NCBI GenBank assembly: GCA_964059195.1
Contig: CAXKWD010000001.1
Coordinates: 218,434,484-218,498,483, forward strand
DNA length: 64,000 nucleotides
Reading direction: 5' to 3'
Source of the DNA: Ectobius pallidus
Lineage: Eukaryota; Arthropoda; Insecta; Blattodea; Ectobiidae
In this document: in pieces, positions 45,497 through 57,436 of the stretch
How the letters are laid out: the number at the start of each line of letters is the position of its first letter
How positions within the stretch are numbered: position 1 is the first letter of the stretch
Made by a program: the position numbers and the translations under genes
Notes under the pieces: generated by a model
Told to the model about the DNA's origin: nothing
The model's input: only the letters and a program-made list of their open reading frames with translations
The model's database searches: none

Positions 45497-45850
45497 TTGG
45501 CAATGTTGGGCAATGTACGCCCATGAAGGGTGTATCGTATTTTAGAAGGAACTTGGTACCTAATATTTAAATCATGCTTTAATTGATTAAGGAAACATAC
45601 CCGAGAAAACTTCTTCTTCAATGTTAGCAGCTGTTTAACTGGTTAGCAGCAGATCTTCACTCTTGACGTTTTCTGCTTTCCTCTTGATTTGGCAGTAGGA
45701 ACCACGAACTGAGAACACATACAGTAAATGGAGGTTAAAATATTAAAAATTAGTTCAAGCCTCATTATATCGTTCTTTTGATAAAATTCTGGAGCATAGC
45801 GAATGAGAAGCTTAAAGAACCATGTGAACTTGGGTGGTAAAAGTACAGGT
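45497..45850. other. Unassigned sequence
   Basis: No family recognised. Confidence 0.4.
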
Positions 45851-46114
45851 AGGGGGGAAAAAAAGCGGACCGACTCTTGTAGCTGATTTCAGAGACTTGT
45901 GATACGTAAATAGGCTAAATGTAAGAGATGTAACGGAAACGTTTGTTTTCACAAGCAATGCAAATTACGTGAAATTATTTCTCAATTCAAGCAATTTATC
46001 GGCTGTAGAACAAATTTCAATACATTCCCTACTATCTTGTGAATGCCGCTAGGCATGCGCAGTTGCTCATATCGGCAACTTAGATATTTTAGTCGGTCCG
46101 CTTTTTTCCCCCCT
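45851..46114. mobile_element. GGCGGACC-family MITE (X)
   Basis: The ends are AGGGGGGAAAAAAAGCGGAC plus CGACT, and the inverse AGTCGGTCCGCTTTTTTCCC plus CCCT, about 25 bp each with one length difference. The right interior (CATATCGGCAACTTAGATAT) matches element Y at 6021-6241. Target duplication unclear. 264 bp, non-coding. Confidence 0.8.
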
Positions 46115-46197
46115 CTCTCTCTGTAGTCATCAGTTTTACAACTGGTTTGATGCAATTCTCCAGTTCTTCCTATCTTGAGCCCCCCTAACTGTACATA

Positions 46198-46896
46198 ATA
46201 CGTAATAAAATCGGGTGGCAGAATGATTTTGTTTAATCAGTGATAATTGCAATTACGATATGCCAGAAAATAAGTTATTTTTTATAATCGATTTACGAGT
46301 TAATCTCAGGTGTACGGAAGAACAAAGATCTAGTTTGAAAAGAAAATGTGAAGGAATATGTGGGTAGTGTTATTTGTCAAAGCTAACTGTATTGCAAAAT
46401 ATTTATATATGTATGTGTATATATGTGAAATCTGTAAAGCAAATGTCTGATGGAATATTTCCTTGTTTTGCAGGTGAGTGCGGTGAATCCCAGCATTTCT
46501 TGGAGAACTCAACAATCCCAGTACTGTGCATGCGTGAGTAAGAAATCTCGTTCTGAATATTAAATAGCATGATCAACAGCATCCCATACTAAATAGGAAA
46601 GTTTCAAGTTTCCTGGTCTCGAAATAATTATCTCATGGCAAAAAATGAGTTTAAAGCGAAATTAAATTACCGAAGTAAAACTTGGCCACTAATTTGGACG
46701 TTATTCCAGTACCGGTCAACGGATTTGGTTCAATATCAAAATGCTTCTTCCCATGGAGGTTATAATTGCGCATACCAAGTTTCATGAAAACCTGATAAAG
46801 CTCATTGGGGTTATTGCGCATACTGACGGACGGACGGACGGATGGACAGACATTTTTCAGTCTACCATGCAGTCTTAGAAAGTACCATTCTGGCAC
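46198..46896 (-). mobile_element. Family A element with a 260-bp insertion (A10)
   Basis: The far end and middle lie at 46198-46397 and the start at 46660-46896 (ending ACCATTCTGGCACTT). The sequence between (46398-46659) is foreign and unrecognised. The next A copy begins immediately to the right in the same orientation. Confidence 0.75.
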
Positions 46897-48290
46897 TTAA
46901 TAAACTCAGGTAAATAGACGTAATAAAGTGCCAGATGGAATTAATAGGCCAATTTCTGAAACTCGTATTTTACATTCATAAATCCTCGCTGAAAAGGTTG
47001 TATTCTTTGTCTACATTTCATGCTTTCGTTTAATCAGTGATAATGGCAATTATGATTTGCAGAAAATAAGTTATTTCTGTAATCGATTTCCGAGTTAAGC
47101 TCCAGATCGATTCATTAAGCAGGGATTACGAAAGAACAAAGTCTAAAGTTTGACAAGCATAGGCCTATGTGAAGGAATATGTGGGTAGTGTTACTTGTCA
47201 AAGCTAAGTGTATTGCAATTTCCAAAGCCGTATATGAACACTGTAAAACAATATGTTGTCAAGAGAATTGATTTGCATTTGATTAATTCAGTGTTATGTA
47301 TTATCACAAAATAGGCTTAATTAGGCATTAGGCATCGGTCGACCGATTTGATTCAATATCAATAGGCCTAGGCTTCTTCCCGTGGACGTTATAAATGCAT
47401 ATACCACGTTTCATGAAAACCTGATAAAGCGCATTGGGGTTATTGCGCGTACAGACACAGGGACAGACAGACAGAAGGACAGACATTTTCCCGTCCCCCA
47501 CCCAATTCATAAAGTACCAAATTGGCACCATGGGTGCCCATACCCGTGGGCCCCCTAGCTCTCAGGGAAAGGAAAAATGTGTATTAATTGTAGTCAGATA
47601 TTTTTCTTTTAAGACAATTATTTGAAAGCCAGCAGAGACATAATTAAGTTTGGAGAAGTATTACCAAATCGACAACATAGGAGCAGAATCCACAGTGGGT
47701 TGGGAAAGGGGGGTCCAGGGGGTCCGTACCCCTAAAAATAAAAACCTAAAGTTCTATTTTTTAATTAAAAAATATTTATTAAATTAAATAAGTTTTGTGA
47801 GTGTGTCAAATATGATATAGCAGTTATTTTGTTTTCATAACATAATGAGTAGGCCTATTATTTCCATTGTTCCATGTGTTATTTAACTTTTCATATAAAT
47901 AGTAATAACCTAATAAGTATTACAACTTGGGTAATGATTTTTTGTTTACGTTGGCATGTTTAGAGTGTGGTAAACAACTTTGCTAACTAGTTTTTCAGTG
48001 CTCAAATAGTGTACAATTTGATTTTAATTAGGTCAATATTTACAATTTTCTCGGGGTGGACCCCGACTCCCTTTCTTGGGGGGTATTCCATACCCCGAAA
48101 CCCCCGCCACTTCCAACCTTCCCCGAAATTATTTTCTGGTTACGTCTTTGTTGCACTCACATTATTGTAATATTAATATAGGCTAATGTTACAAAGTTAC
48201 CCAAGAAGTTAAAGGGACAAAAAATTAAGCAAAAGAATTTGCCCCCTACTAGAAAATATCATATGGGCGCCCTTGACTGGCACTTAATAA
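46897..48290 (-). mobile_element. Family A element (A11) hosting K2
   Basis: Head-to-tail with A10. An ~80-bp foreign stretch lies at about 46937-47017. K2 sits four to seven bases inside the start of A, where the GGCAC end of the A terminal repeat was duplicated. Confidence 0.75.
47529..48275. mobile_element. hAT-type element K2
   Basis: The ends are CATGGGTGCCCATACCC and ATATGGGCGCCCTTG. Flanking octamers ATTGGCAC and ACTGGCAC match at 7 of 8. 747 bp without nested insertions, hence the reference for K1. No transposase ORF. Confidence 0.85.
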
Positions 48291-48837
48291 ACGTGGGCTA
48301 AACAGTTGGTTTCTGATAGGCCTTAGATTTTTAGTAAGTAGGGGGCTTTGGTCACCTTGTACGTGTTAAAGTAGGAAGTGTGTAACTATGTTAGCAGAGA
48401 CGTTCAAGTATTGTTTGCTCCTTTTGGATTGAATTTGAGAAAACTGAAACTTCTCTGACAATTTGCTGACTCCTGCACATCCGGGCGGAGCTCGCAGGAA
48501 ATGCTGACCGTATCCCGTAACGCGAGATTACAGTATTCACCTTGTTTCACATATACCACACCATTTCACTCTGTCACGGATGCTTTCCTTCCCATATATC
48601 ACTTGTATAATCTTGTACAACCCAAATCCTTGCCGTTTCATTATAAAATCCCGCCTATGTATAAATATTGTAAATGTGCACACCTTAACAATATAAGCGG
48701 TAAATAGGCCAATTTAAAATTTGTATTTTATTATGCGGTGTTCAAAGCCCCCAAGAGAAGTTATAGAGGACAGCCAATCAGCGGCCGAACTGCCAAAAAC
48801 CCAGTAAATGAATTATAGTTTTCAAAGCGAATATTGG
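48291..48837. other. Unassigned sequence
   Basis: A 68-codon ORF (48501-48707) has no recognisable motif. Confidence 0.4.
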
Positions 48838-48845
48838 GTCATTAC

Positions 48846-49476
48846 CAGGGCCCGGATTTTGTTGACATGTCATCTTTTAACTGGTACATCATGGGCATTG
48901 TCCACAAGTGCAGATTTTCTGATAATGACTCCTAGATTATAAAAATGGTAATTTGTAGGGTCTTTTTTTTTGTTATTTTCCCCAACTTTTCGTTTTTAGG
49001 TCATTTTTTAAATTTAATATCATTATCTTGTCAAGTTTTGGCCATTTTGTGGAATTTTTCCAATTTCGTATTTTTAGGTATTTCTTTTTTAAAATTCAAA
49101 GGCATTATTTTCTAATTTTATATTATTTTTATGTTGTTTTTCATTGTACATAGTTTTTGTGCATTTACTTACATGGAATATTATCGGAGCTCTAAATAAG
49201 CATAGATAAATAAATCTTGTTATAATTTTAACTGGGATATAGAAAGACGGCGTTTGCTGTTTGCATTTAACCGTATGTACCAATTAACTAATTACAAGCC
49301 TATAATTGGGTCAGCAACATAAATGTAGAATAAACACAAATCTGATGAATAAAATAGGATTTTCATACAATTTTTGGGTATTTTTCCCCCTAGTTTTTGG
49401 GTCATTTTCTTGTATTTTTGCAGTCTTTTATAGCTCATTTTAAATATATTTTTAGGTCTTCAAAATTCGGGCCCTG
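48846..49476. mobile_element. hAT-type MITE (G)
   Basis: The ends are CAGGGCCCGGATTTTG and CAAAATTCGGGCCCTG, with a perfect 8-bp duplication GTCATTAC (48838-48845, 49477-49484). The interior has repeated TTTTTAGGTC or TTTTTGGGTC motifs. 631 bp. Related in end sequence and motif to E and F. No coding capacity. Confidence 0.9.
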
Positions 49477-49484
49477 GTCATTAC

Positions 49485-50054
49485 ATACGTGTGAGGTATC
49501 AATTTTTTTTGCAAGGGTTTGACTAATTTACGAACAGCTGATTTTTAATAAGTAATATTTTGTTATAAACAAACAAAAAAAGTGTGCATGAATGTAGATA
49601 TGATATTAACAAACAGAGAGCTAGCTAAAATTGTCTTTCTCATATTAGGGACTGCCTAGTGGTTTCAGGTACAAACATACCAAATTCTGACGTCGACTTC
49701 ACGGTAAGCACTAGGTCCAAAGAGGCCGAAGACCTACCACAATAACAAGTTCCCCAAATTGTTTTGTTTTTATACGCTGGTGACGTCAATCACGGGGGAA
49801 TTTTCCAGAGTTGGGTCATATTTTTCACCAGAGAGTTGCATGGTTTACTCACCTCCGGAATTTATCTGAACCTAATTGCTTCCGTTGCGGTTAAGTCGCA
49901 TTACGACGAAACATACACTTAAAGTATACGTTAAGATCCAAATGGAAAGGATGTGCTATTCCCACAATTGCTTTAATTGCCCAGAAATTCTGCCTATCTA
50001 CATGTTTCACAGCTACATTATCCATTGCAGTCATGTTTAGGTTTAATCCTTTTT
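49485..50054. other. Unassigned sequence
   Basis: No family recognised. Confidence 0.4.
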
Positions 50055-50170
50055 ATCACGGGTAATTCCACGAGAAATTACGAAATCATAGATACGACGA
50101 CTATTCCACGAATAAAATGTTACGTATTAAACAGTAATAACAATAATAATAATTTTTATCACAAAAACTA
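50055..50170. repeat. Fragment of the U/V repeat
   Basis: GGTAATTCCACGAGAAATTA matches one edge of spacer V and GACTATTCCACGAATAAAAT matches the arm edge of structure U (62294 onward). Confidence 0.6.
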
Positions 50171-50261
50171 CAGGTATGGTGATGTTTCAGTCTTCAGTTT
50201 TTATGAATTTACGAAGAAAAGTAGGCTACACATGGGTGCGAAAAACTGAAAGCGATAAAAA

Positions 50262-50920
50262 TCCCTATAATAGGCCTATAAAGCTACATGGCTGACTCAC
50301 TCACTCACTGACAATTAATGTTTGCCCACTTCCAGATGAGCTAGAAACTTTAAATTTGGTCACATACTGCTTTTAAGCTGTAAACCACAGGAAAATTACA
50401 AAAAGTATTTTTTTTTTTTAATTTTTAGCCCTAAAAACTCCCGAAAAAGGGCTCACTCACTGCCTTTAGTGTTTGCCCACTTCCAGATGAACTAGAAACT
50501 TTAAATTTGGTACACGTACAGCTTTCAGGCTGCAAACCACAGCAAAATTCCATAAAGTGTATTTTTTTTAATTTTTAGCCCTAAAAACCCCCGAAAAAGG
50601 GCTCACTCACTGCCTTTAATGTTTGTCCACTTCGAGATGAGCTAGAAACTTGAAATTTGGTACACCTATAGCTTTTAGGCTGTAAACCACAGGAAAATTC
50701 CAAATAGTTTATTTTTTAATTGTTAGCCCTAAAAACCCCCGAAAAAAGGGCTCGGTTTCCATGACAACGGTAGGCCTAATATCAAACAGAGTCCACATAG
50801 TGCTATGCCAATGCAGCAGACTAAATACGCGCACTCTATCTCCCATAGATCTTTTAGAAAACCTTTCCCGAGAACCTCAGGGGGGGTTTGGGGGCTGAGC
50901 CCCCAATTAGCGAAGCGAGT
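50262..50920 (+). mobile_element. Helitron-like candidate with three 150-bp repeats (N)
   Basis: Begins A|TCCCTATAATAGGCC, followed by GCTGACTCACTCACTCACTG. Three units of almost exactly 150 bp start near 50295, 50451 and 50601, each with GTTTGCCCACTTCCAGATGA (or variant), AAATTTGG and CCCGAAAAAGGGCTC. The distal end has a GGGGGCTGAGCCCCC hairpin and then AATTAGCGAAGCGAG. TC start and distal hairpin suggest a Helitron, but there is no CTRR terminus, so class is uncertain. Confidence 0.55.
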
Positions 50921-51716
50921 AAAAATATAAAATTATGAGATAGACACATGGGAATGGTTGAAATTCCACATGTTCTTAATATACTGGGCTGATCATTGGT
51001 TCATGTGCAAAATAGTCACAGTAAAATCATAACCATTCTCATTTAAACACAAACTATTATGTTCTACTGGATGAAGCACGTTTTATCACATTTATTCAGC
51101 TGGAAACCACTTAAATGTTCAACGCCATATCATTCTACAATGAATAAAATACAGCAATAACTTACCCAAAAAATAGTTATGTTTGCTTGCTTTGTTTTAA
51201 TGCCCCAGCTTGGCCTTGTAGGTGGCAATATTTCATTCTGAATCGCTCTCAGCTATGATATTAAATTATACGTGTTCCATATCGTGAGGTAGAAAATACT
51301 GGGTACTGAAAAAAGTTCAACAAATGGCGGAACCACAAACGTTCGTGAGAATTTGCCATCTGTTGCAACTTTTAAATCTTAGCATTTGTTCTGTTCACTT
51401 CATTAAAATACATTTAAATAACTAAAGGAATATTTGTTTACATCCTTGACTGGAAATAGACTCATCAACACGTTGAGGTATGCCAGAAGGCCGAGACCTG
51501 CCTCTAGAGGCTATTTGTTTCATTTTAGTGCCGGTACGTGCACCATTTTCTTCTTTAGAATATCAAAGCCACAACAAAACAATACACACGCGCGTATGTG
51601 TGTGGCCTTATTGCCATGGAGAATACGAACGCAAGGCCGTCTATGTTAATTTATTTTGTCGTCGATAGTGTTTTATTTTAATTTTTTAACCCAATTCTCG
51701 ACTATGTAGACTTGGA

Positions 51717-51718
<2 letters not shown>
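50921..51718. other. Unassigned sequence
   Basis: Overlapping ORFs at 51434-51668 share no family motif. Confidence 0.4.

Positions 51719-51791
<73 letters not shown>
51719..51791. repeat. Self-complementary (AAT)n(ATT)n microsatellite
   Basis: About 12 AAT units run directly into about 10 ATT units, so it can form a hairpin. Confidence 0.95.
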
Positions 51792-51793
<2 letters not shown>

Positions 51794-51795
51794 TT

Positions 51796-52350
51796 TATTT
51801 TACCTGGCAGAGTTAAGGCCTCAAGCCTTATCTTCCACTCAACCAGGAGGAGAAGAAAAACAAGTTACAAAATAATTGATTATACTAGAAGTGATTTTAT
51901 AAGTAATATTACACAAAAGAAATAAGATAAGTTTTGAGATATTGTACATTAATATTATTTACAGAAATAGTAATAATTCTTACAATGTAATTACAAGAAT
52001 ATAATGATATACAAATTTACATCACTATTTTAAAGTAAAGTAAAATAATTATATATATATATAATTAAGCTAAGCATTTTCAGGAATATGTAAACAATTT
52101 ATTAATTTAGATTTGAACGATATGGTGCTACAGGCTCTTACTAGTTTGGTGGGCCTGTCACAGAATTTCGGGCTTCTAGATTAAATGCCAATTTATGACA
52201 AATATATAAAAACAAAAGCATCTGCTAATTCACGTTGATTTGCCCTAAGTAATTGTTTAATCCGAAGGGCATATTTGAAAAGCAAACACAGGCTTTCAAA
52301 AGATTATTCACTCAATCTCAGAAATATTTCATAGTAGGCTATACCACATT
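51796..52350. repeat. Possible dispersed repeat, class unknown
   Basis: Starts TTTACCTGGCAGAGTTAAGG and includes a small inverted pair AAGGCCTCAAGCCTT. From memory similar sequence occurs widely in insect data, but I cannot verify it and see no second copy here. Confidence 0.3.
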
Positions 52351-52356
52351 ACTTAC

Positions 52357-52735
52357 GTACTCAATGGCAATAGAGAATTCCTAAACAAGCTAAAGGAATA
52401 TTATCTATTTTATGTAACCTGGAGGTTCATTGCCACCCATATATGAGCCAGCCATTCAACCCTATTCTGCGCTAACCATCTCTTTCAAATCCTACTTCCC
52501 TTAAATCTATTCTAATATTGTCATCCCACATAGTCTAGGTCTTCCAAATGGTATTTTACCCTTCGGATTTCCTAGTCAATATGCACTTTTCTCCAATCCC
52601 TGTTTTCTCTCTCTTAGTTCCGAATATTTTCTTATGCCCCCTGTTTTTGAGCACTCTCAGATTATGTTCTTCCCGAAGAGTAAGCGACCGTGTCTCATAT
52701 CCATCTAATACAACCGGCAGGAAAATGATCTTATA
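52357..52735 (-). pseudogene. LINE 3' fragment (L3)
   Basis: Minus strand: VVLDGYETRSLTLREEHNLR, VLKNRGHKKIFGTKRE, then an internal deletion and the degenerate GRPR region and AQNRVEW. Same family as L2 and L4. The AAGT tail at 52357-52369 is degraded. Deleted by about 100 bp relative to L2. Confidence 0.8.
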
Positions 52736-53674
52736 AATTTGCAATATTTGATGGTAAATTATATATACATAAGGAAGGGATACGATACAAATAAGGTTTT
52801 TTACCCCACCATGGACCGATGGAACGTGGAGGTATTCTGATAAGGAAAGGTGGGTAGTCAGCTGAAAAAGGTTGGGAACCACTGCTCTAGACCATTGAGA
52901 AAGTTTTACTATGGCGTCTGTGGAAATATTTTCTCCTCCTGAACTACAGGAAATCTTTCCGCATTAACTATGAAATTGGCCTAAATGTCGTAAATATTTA
53001 TTCATAATCTTGAACACCAAATTTATCCTTCAAGCCCATATTCGACATCAGTTATTGGCTTAAATAATTGCCATAGCCAACAGTGAGTCGCACGCATTCG
53101 TGATACTCTCTGAAGAGCTTTGGCGGCCTTGGACTCGACTCCTTATGGTAACGTTGTCAATACAAGATAATTAAAACAAACAAAACCCGACTTGAAAATG
53201 CTCTTTAGTTTGTTACGGAAGTGAACGCATACAACACCAATGTGCAGGTCTTCTACAATCGGCGATGAACTCATCAGTCAATCTGGAAACTGAAGGATGA
53301 GATATCATGGTTATTAGTTGACATCCTTGGCATATCATCGAGAAGAACGGCCTCCTCTAGGGCAGTGTTCCCAAACTATTTTGGCTATATAACTTTTTTC
53401 CGATAGTTTAATCTTTTCACTGCTACTGACGTATATAATGCTCCACCGAAAAAATTGCATAAAAGTATAAAAATATAAATTTATAGAGTAATGCTTTATG
53501 TTACAATATTGATAATTTTATCCACGTATTAGAATTGCCGTTTATCAAAATCAGATATTCCATTAGAATTTTTGTACTAATTTGAAACTTATAAACCCGC
53601 TGATATAACTTGATGAATGCTTGTATTAAAATAAATTTACCTGTCAAAAGGTTAATATGAATATTATTATAATA
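52736..53674. other. Unassigned sequence
   Basis: No family recognised. Confidence 0.4.
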
Positions 53675-54674
53675 CTAGCTGAAAAGGCCCGGCGTCGCCC
53701 GGGCTTTGTATTTTGTAATTTGAAATTAACTTATGGAGGACTTTCGATGTTGAAACTCTAGGTCCTGATATAATAATGTATGTAGAATTCGAAATAAGGA
53801 AGACCAACATATGGCACTCAGACTATTCTCTCAGAAAACGCTTGATATAGCTTTTTATGGTTCATAGAGGATGTCGAATGCTGCATTCCGTTGCTTCTAC
53901 TCATTATGCCTGGGAGGGGTTGAAATAAGAAGAAACATAAATTGCATAAGATTGTATTGACTTGACGGAAAATTTTATTTCTCATTCTCATGTTACCATA
54001 CAACCGTTTCGGAGCTGAAATAAAATAGAAATGCAATATCACTTTCATACTTTCCTCCCCTAAAACCCGGGACATAATACACTGCAAGCATAGGACTCAA
54101 AATGTTCCATCCCATGCTTAGGGCCTATGATAAATCTCAACTAATAAAAAGCCTACAGCTATGAATAACTGACTATTTACCAACTTCTGATATAGCATAC
54201 TCACACACTTAAGTTGCTCCTGCAATACGACCTCTTATTCTACATCAAAATGTGAAGTGAGAAAATATTTCTTATGTCGAGGGTAGAGAAAGTTATGTGA
54301 CTGCATCACACTGTGCTTTATTTTCGTGTAATTCATTTTTCAGTAATTATTTTCGCCAATATATTACATGGAATCATAATTCGTTAAAGTCCAGCATTAG
54401 GCTATATAGTTGCCAAGGCCCTATGTAATCACAGTAAACAATTCACTGTTGCCATGTGAACTGAACAACATTTCATTTTTTTCAGTAGAATATTCACAGA
54501 AATTATATAATTTTCAAGGGAAGGACTGATTTGTTTCAATTTTAATGTCGACAGCTATACTTTCCGGGCTTAACTGGGTATGTGTGCAAAATGTCGTGTA
54601 AATTGGTAAAGAAATGTAGATTTGTATAAGGAACAAACATACATACATACACACTTTCGATTTTATATATTAGA
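53675..54674 (-). mobile_element. Helitron c, minus strand
   Basis: The minus-strand 5' end is A|TCTAATATATAAAATCG at 54674. The 3' hairpin CCCGGGCGACGCCGGG and TTTTCAGCTAG|T lie at 53675. 1000 bp and closely collinear with Helitron b. No coding capacity. Confidence 0.9.
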
Positions 54675-54707
54675 TTACATAATCATCCCCAGTCATGTTC
54701 TTAAAAT

Positions 54708-55008
54708 CAGCTGTGTTTATACTTCTTTTAGCTATGAGGCCATGTCAGGAGTACAGTAGGCAATGGAACTATTGATGGTCAATTATTTCTAGTATTGGAA
54801 TATTTCATGGAGTAAATTTCAACTGATATTAATTTAAATGGATATGATACAGGATGAAATGGTGAGGATGATTCATGGTATGCTAATATCCAATCCGGCA
54901 TTTGCCTTTCTGACTCAGGAAACCATGAAAAAAAACCCATTTCAAATTGGCCGGCCTGGGACCTCCCGAATGCTAGTCCAAAACATTACCATCTCGGCCA
55001 CCTCGCTC
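54708..55008 (-). mobile_element. tRNA(Ser/Leu)-like SINE, copy 2
   Basis: Collinear with 8970-9282. The B box is mostly deleted (GGTCCCAGGCCGGCC region), so this copy is older or damaged. The head edge GCGAGGTGGCCGAGATGGTA is intact. Confidence 0.75.
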
Positions 55009-55495
55009 GTGACCGAGAATTTGTTTACTCAGAAATTATTTTACCGTGACCTCCTAGTTCGGGTTGTTTTTTTAAAAATGATACAATTTAATTTCCAAAA
55101 GCAATTACCAAACAAACTTTAAAGTCATGCTTATGATAGAACAAAAAATCTGGAAATTAAAAATGATTGTTTCGGTTTTTTTATTTTTTGCAAAATGTTG
55201 CTGAAATTCGGAGAGCTGTATTTCCGAACTGTGGCAAATTTACTTTTAGGATGGATAATAAAACATTTTTGTCAGGTGCGTATTTTGGCAGATAATGGGC
55301 AAAAACAGAAATAAAATCGAGGATTTTGAAGTATTTTCAAGATGGCGGCTCCGCGCGGCAAAAAGATTTGTTGGCAAAATGTCAGAAAATACTCAGAATA
55401 CCATCCCAGACATCATAAAAAAAAATTAGCGCTACCCGTAATTTTGCATCCATGTGGCTTGTTTTGTGACAATTTGATTGGACTATTATTGTTGT
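55009..55495. other. Unassigned sequence
   Basis: No family recognised. AAGATGGCGGCT near 55341 looks like a start context but has no ORF after it. Confidence 0.4.
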
Positions 55496-55503
55496 ATCAT
55501 AAT

Positions 55504-56169
55504 TAGACCTGGGATTTTAGGCTCTAAAAAATTTAGTTTTAGGCACCTAAAATAGGCTTTTAAAAGAGAAAATAGGCACTTAAAATATGCTTTAAAAATG
55601 TGTAAGTATACCGAAAATAGACTTTAAAATACTACAATATGCTCTTCAACTGTAACGTGATCTTTTTTTCTCTGTAAAAACATGGTAGGCCTATGCCTAT
55701 TCTTAACAGAAATAATTGCAAAATTAAGACAGAATTAAAAATACATTTATCAAAGACAGTTTTGGATTATATGAAAAATTGACGCAGTATGTCCCTTCTT
55801 ACTGTATACCTGCTATTTGTTGTTCTGAGCGAATCCTCCCCCGTCATTCAGCATTCCTTTGGCGACAATTGTTTGGGAAAATCAAGTTTCTGTGGAAAAC
55901 CCACCCTCTGCTGTTCTGCCCTTCATTAAGGGATGTCCATTAAATTATTGTAAAAAATCCAGAAGTTGAATTTTATTTTAAATGTACAAAATAGGCATTT
56001 TAGGCACTAAAATAGTAAAAATAGGCTCCAAAGGTCCAAAAAGGCATTTTAGGGCACTATAAAACTCTGTAAATATAAGTGGTGTATCATGAAATGTCAA
56101 CATATTTAGAAATTTTCATGTTATTTCATAAGGAACAAAATAGGCATTTGCCTTAAAATCCCAGATCTA
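55504..56169. mobile_element. hAT-type MITE with TAGGC motifs (F1)
   Basis: The ends are TAGACCTGGGATTTTAGGC and GCCTTAAAATCCCAGATCTA, with a perfect 8-bp duplication ATCATAAT (55496-55503, 56170-56177). AATAGGC or TTAGGC motifs crowd both ends. 666 bp. A central block encodes, forward, VLSESSPVIQ- and PTLCCSALH-like pieces shared with F2, possibly decayed coding sequence, but unassignable. Confidence 0.9.
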
Positions 56170-56177
56170 ATCATAAT

Positions 56178-56576
56178 TTATTGCATTTTGTTTAAAATTT
56201 ATATTATATAAATTATAAATAACAATTTTAACCGTATATCAAAGTGTGTCTGTAAGGAAATCTCCCATGGGACCGTCAACAGAAAAATACCGGAGCTGTT
56301 CTTTGTAAGTTACATCACACAAGATAGATGCAATACAGAACACGGCTATTTAAATGAACTGTTCTGCCGATTCTTATACAACACGCATTCCTAAATCTGA
56401 ACACGAAGAACAAGTTATTGGAACGAAACTCGTGAAATTGTAAATATTTGGCCCCAGTCCACACTAAGCCGGGATATTATTACACAATACGGAGAAAGCA
56501 TCGCTTTAACGACCCTATTGTGTCTTTATGCCACATTTAGATCGTCCATCACGAACTCCTCATGACTAGGTCATAC
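56178..56576. other. Unassigned sequence
   Basis: No family recognised. Confidence 0.4.
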
Positions 56577-57436
56577 GTAATATTACTGTGCTCTGATAAA
56601 GATCAGTTATTACTAGGGCCCGGATTCTTAGGTTTTTAAAAACACTGTTTTAGGTTTTCCATTAGGTGAAATAGTTTTTTTTAGGTTTTTATCCAAAATA
56701 TCGTTTGCGGGTAGAACAATTGGTTTAATGAATTTGAATGTGCTACATAGGATTCAATACATAATACTTGTAAAGTTTAACTTAACAAAATTGACTTAAA
56801 TTTGAGTAAACTTGCTTTAGGACAATATTATACAGTTGAAGAAAGAAAGCATAAACAAACAAATGAAGCAGTGAAAATAAGATTGTCTCACATTTCCTGC
56901 TTACAGTAGCCTATATCACTAAATATCTTTCAAGATTCTTTCAGAAGTTCTTCCTGTTATCTCTTAGAATACATTTGAAGGCACAAAATGTACTTTCAAC
57001 CTCACATGACGTCAGCAATGGTTGTTCGTACGAATATTTTAAAAGGAATACGCCGGTACGCTTACACTTCCTCTTTTGATACTGTCATCCTAGACGACAT
57101 TGGATTGAACGAAACGCTGGTGGTATTAATTTCAACTCGACAAAAATTGTCTCTCCGCAAAATATTGATTTTTCAACTGGTGACAAACAAAAAAGACAAA
57201 AAAGTAGCCTAAATTAGATATTATAGATTTTATATCCCGTTTAGGTACATTTAGGTTTTTATACCCCATTTAGGTATTTTTAGGTGCCACAGAATTAATG
57301 TGGGTGAATCCTATGGTCATGATTCGAAAAAGTGTATAATCGCTTTTTGTTTTGGAAGTAAGGAAAAAAATAGGTAAAAACCTAAGAATCCGGTCCCTAG
57401 TAATATTACTGTGTTCTGATAAAGATAACTTATTAC
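56577..57436. repeat. 37-bp direct repeat on both sides of E2
   Basis: 56577-56613 and 57400-57436 both read GTAATATTACTGTG, a CTCTGAT or TTCTGAT, and AAAGAT...TTATTAC, with four differences. This is far longer than the 8 bp expected for a hAT insertion. Confidence 0.9.
56614..57399. mobile_element. hAT-type element E2
   Basis: The ends are TAGGGCCCGGATTCTTAGG and CCTAAGAATCCGGTCCCTA. Collinear with E1 but 150 bp longer in the middle, including CAACCTCACATGACGTCAGC. A 74-codon ORF (56988-57212) sits in this middle part and reads TSAMVVRTNILKGIRRYA; E1 has a matching but interrupted stretch. It might be a transposase remnant, unproven. The two flanks do not form an 8-bp duplication. Confidence 0.85.

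Noticed and set aside
55341..55352. AAGATGGCGGCT as a translation start context
   Set aside because: No ORF of meaningful length follows and no exon signals are present nearby.
56988..57212. 74-codon ORF inside E2 as a transposase gene
   Set aside because: Too short, no hAT motif, and the matching part of E1 is interrupted. Kept only as a possible remnant.
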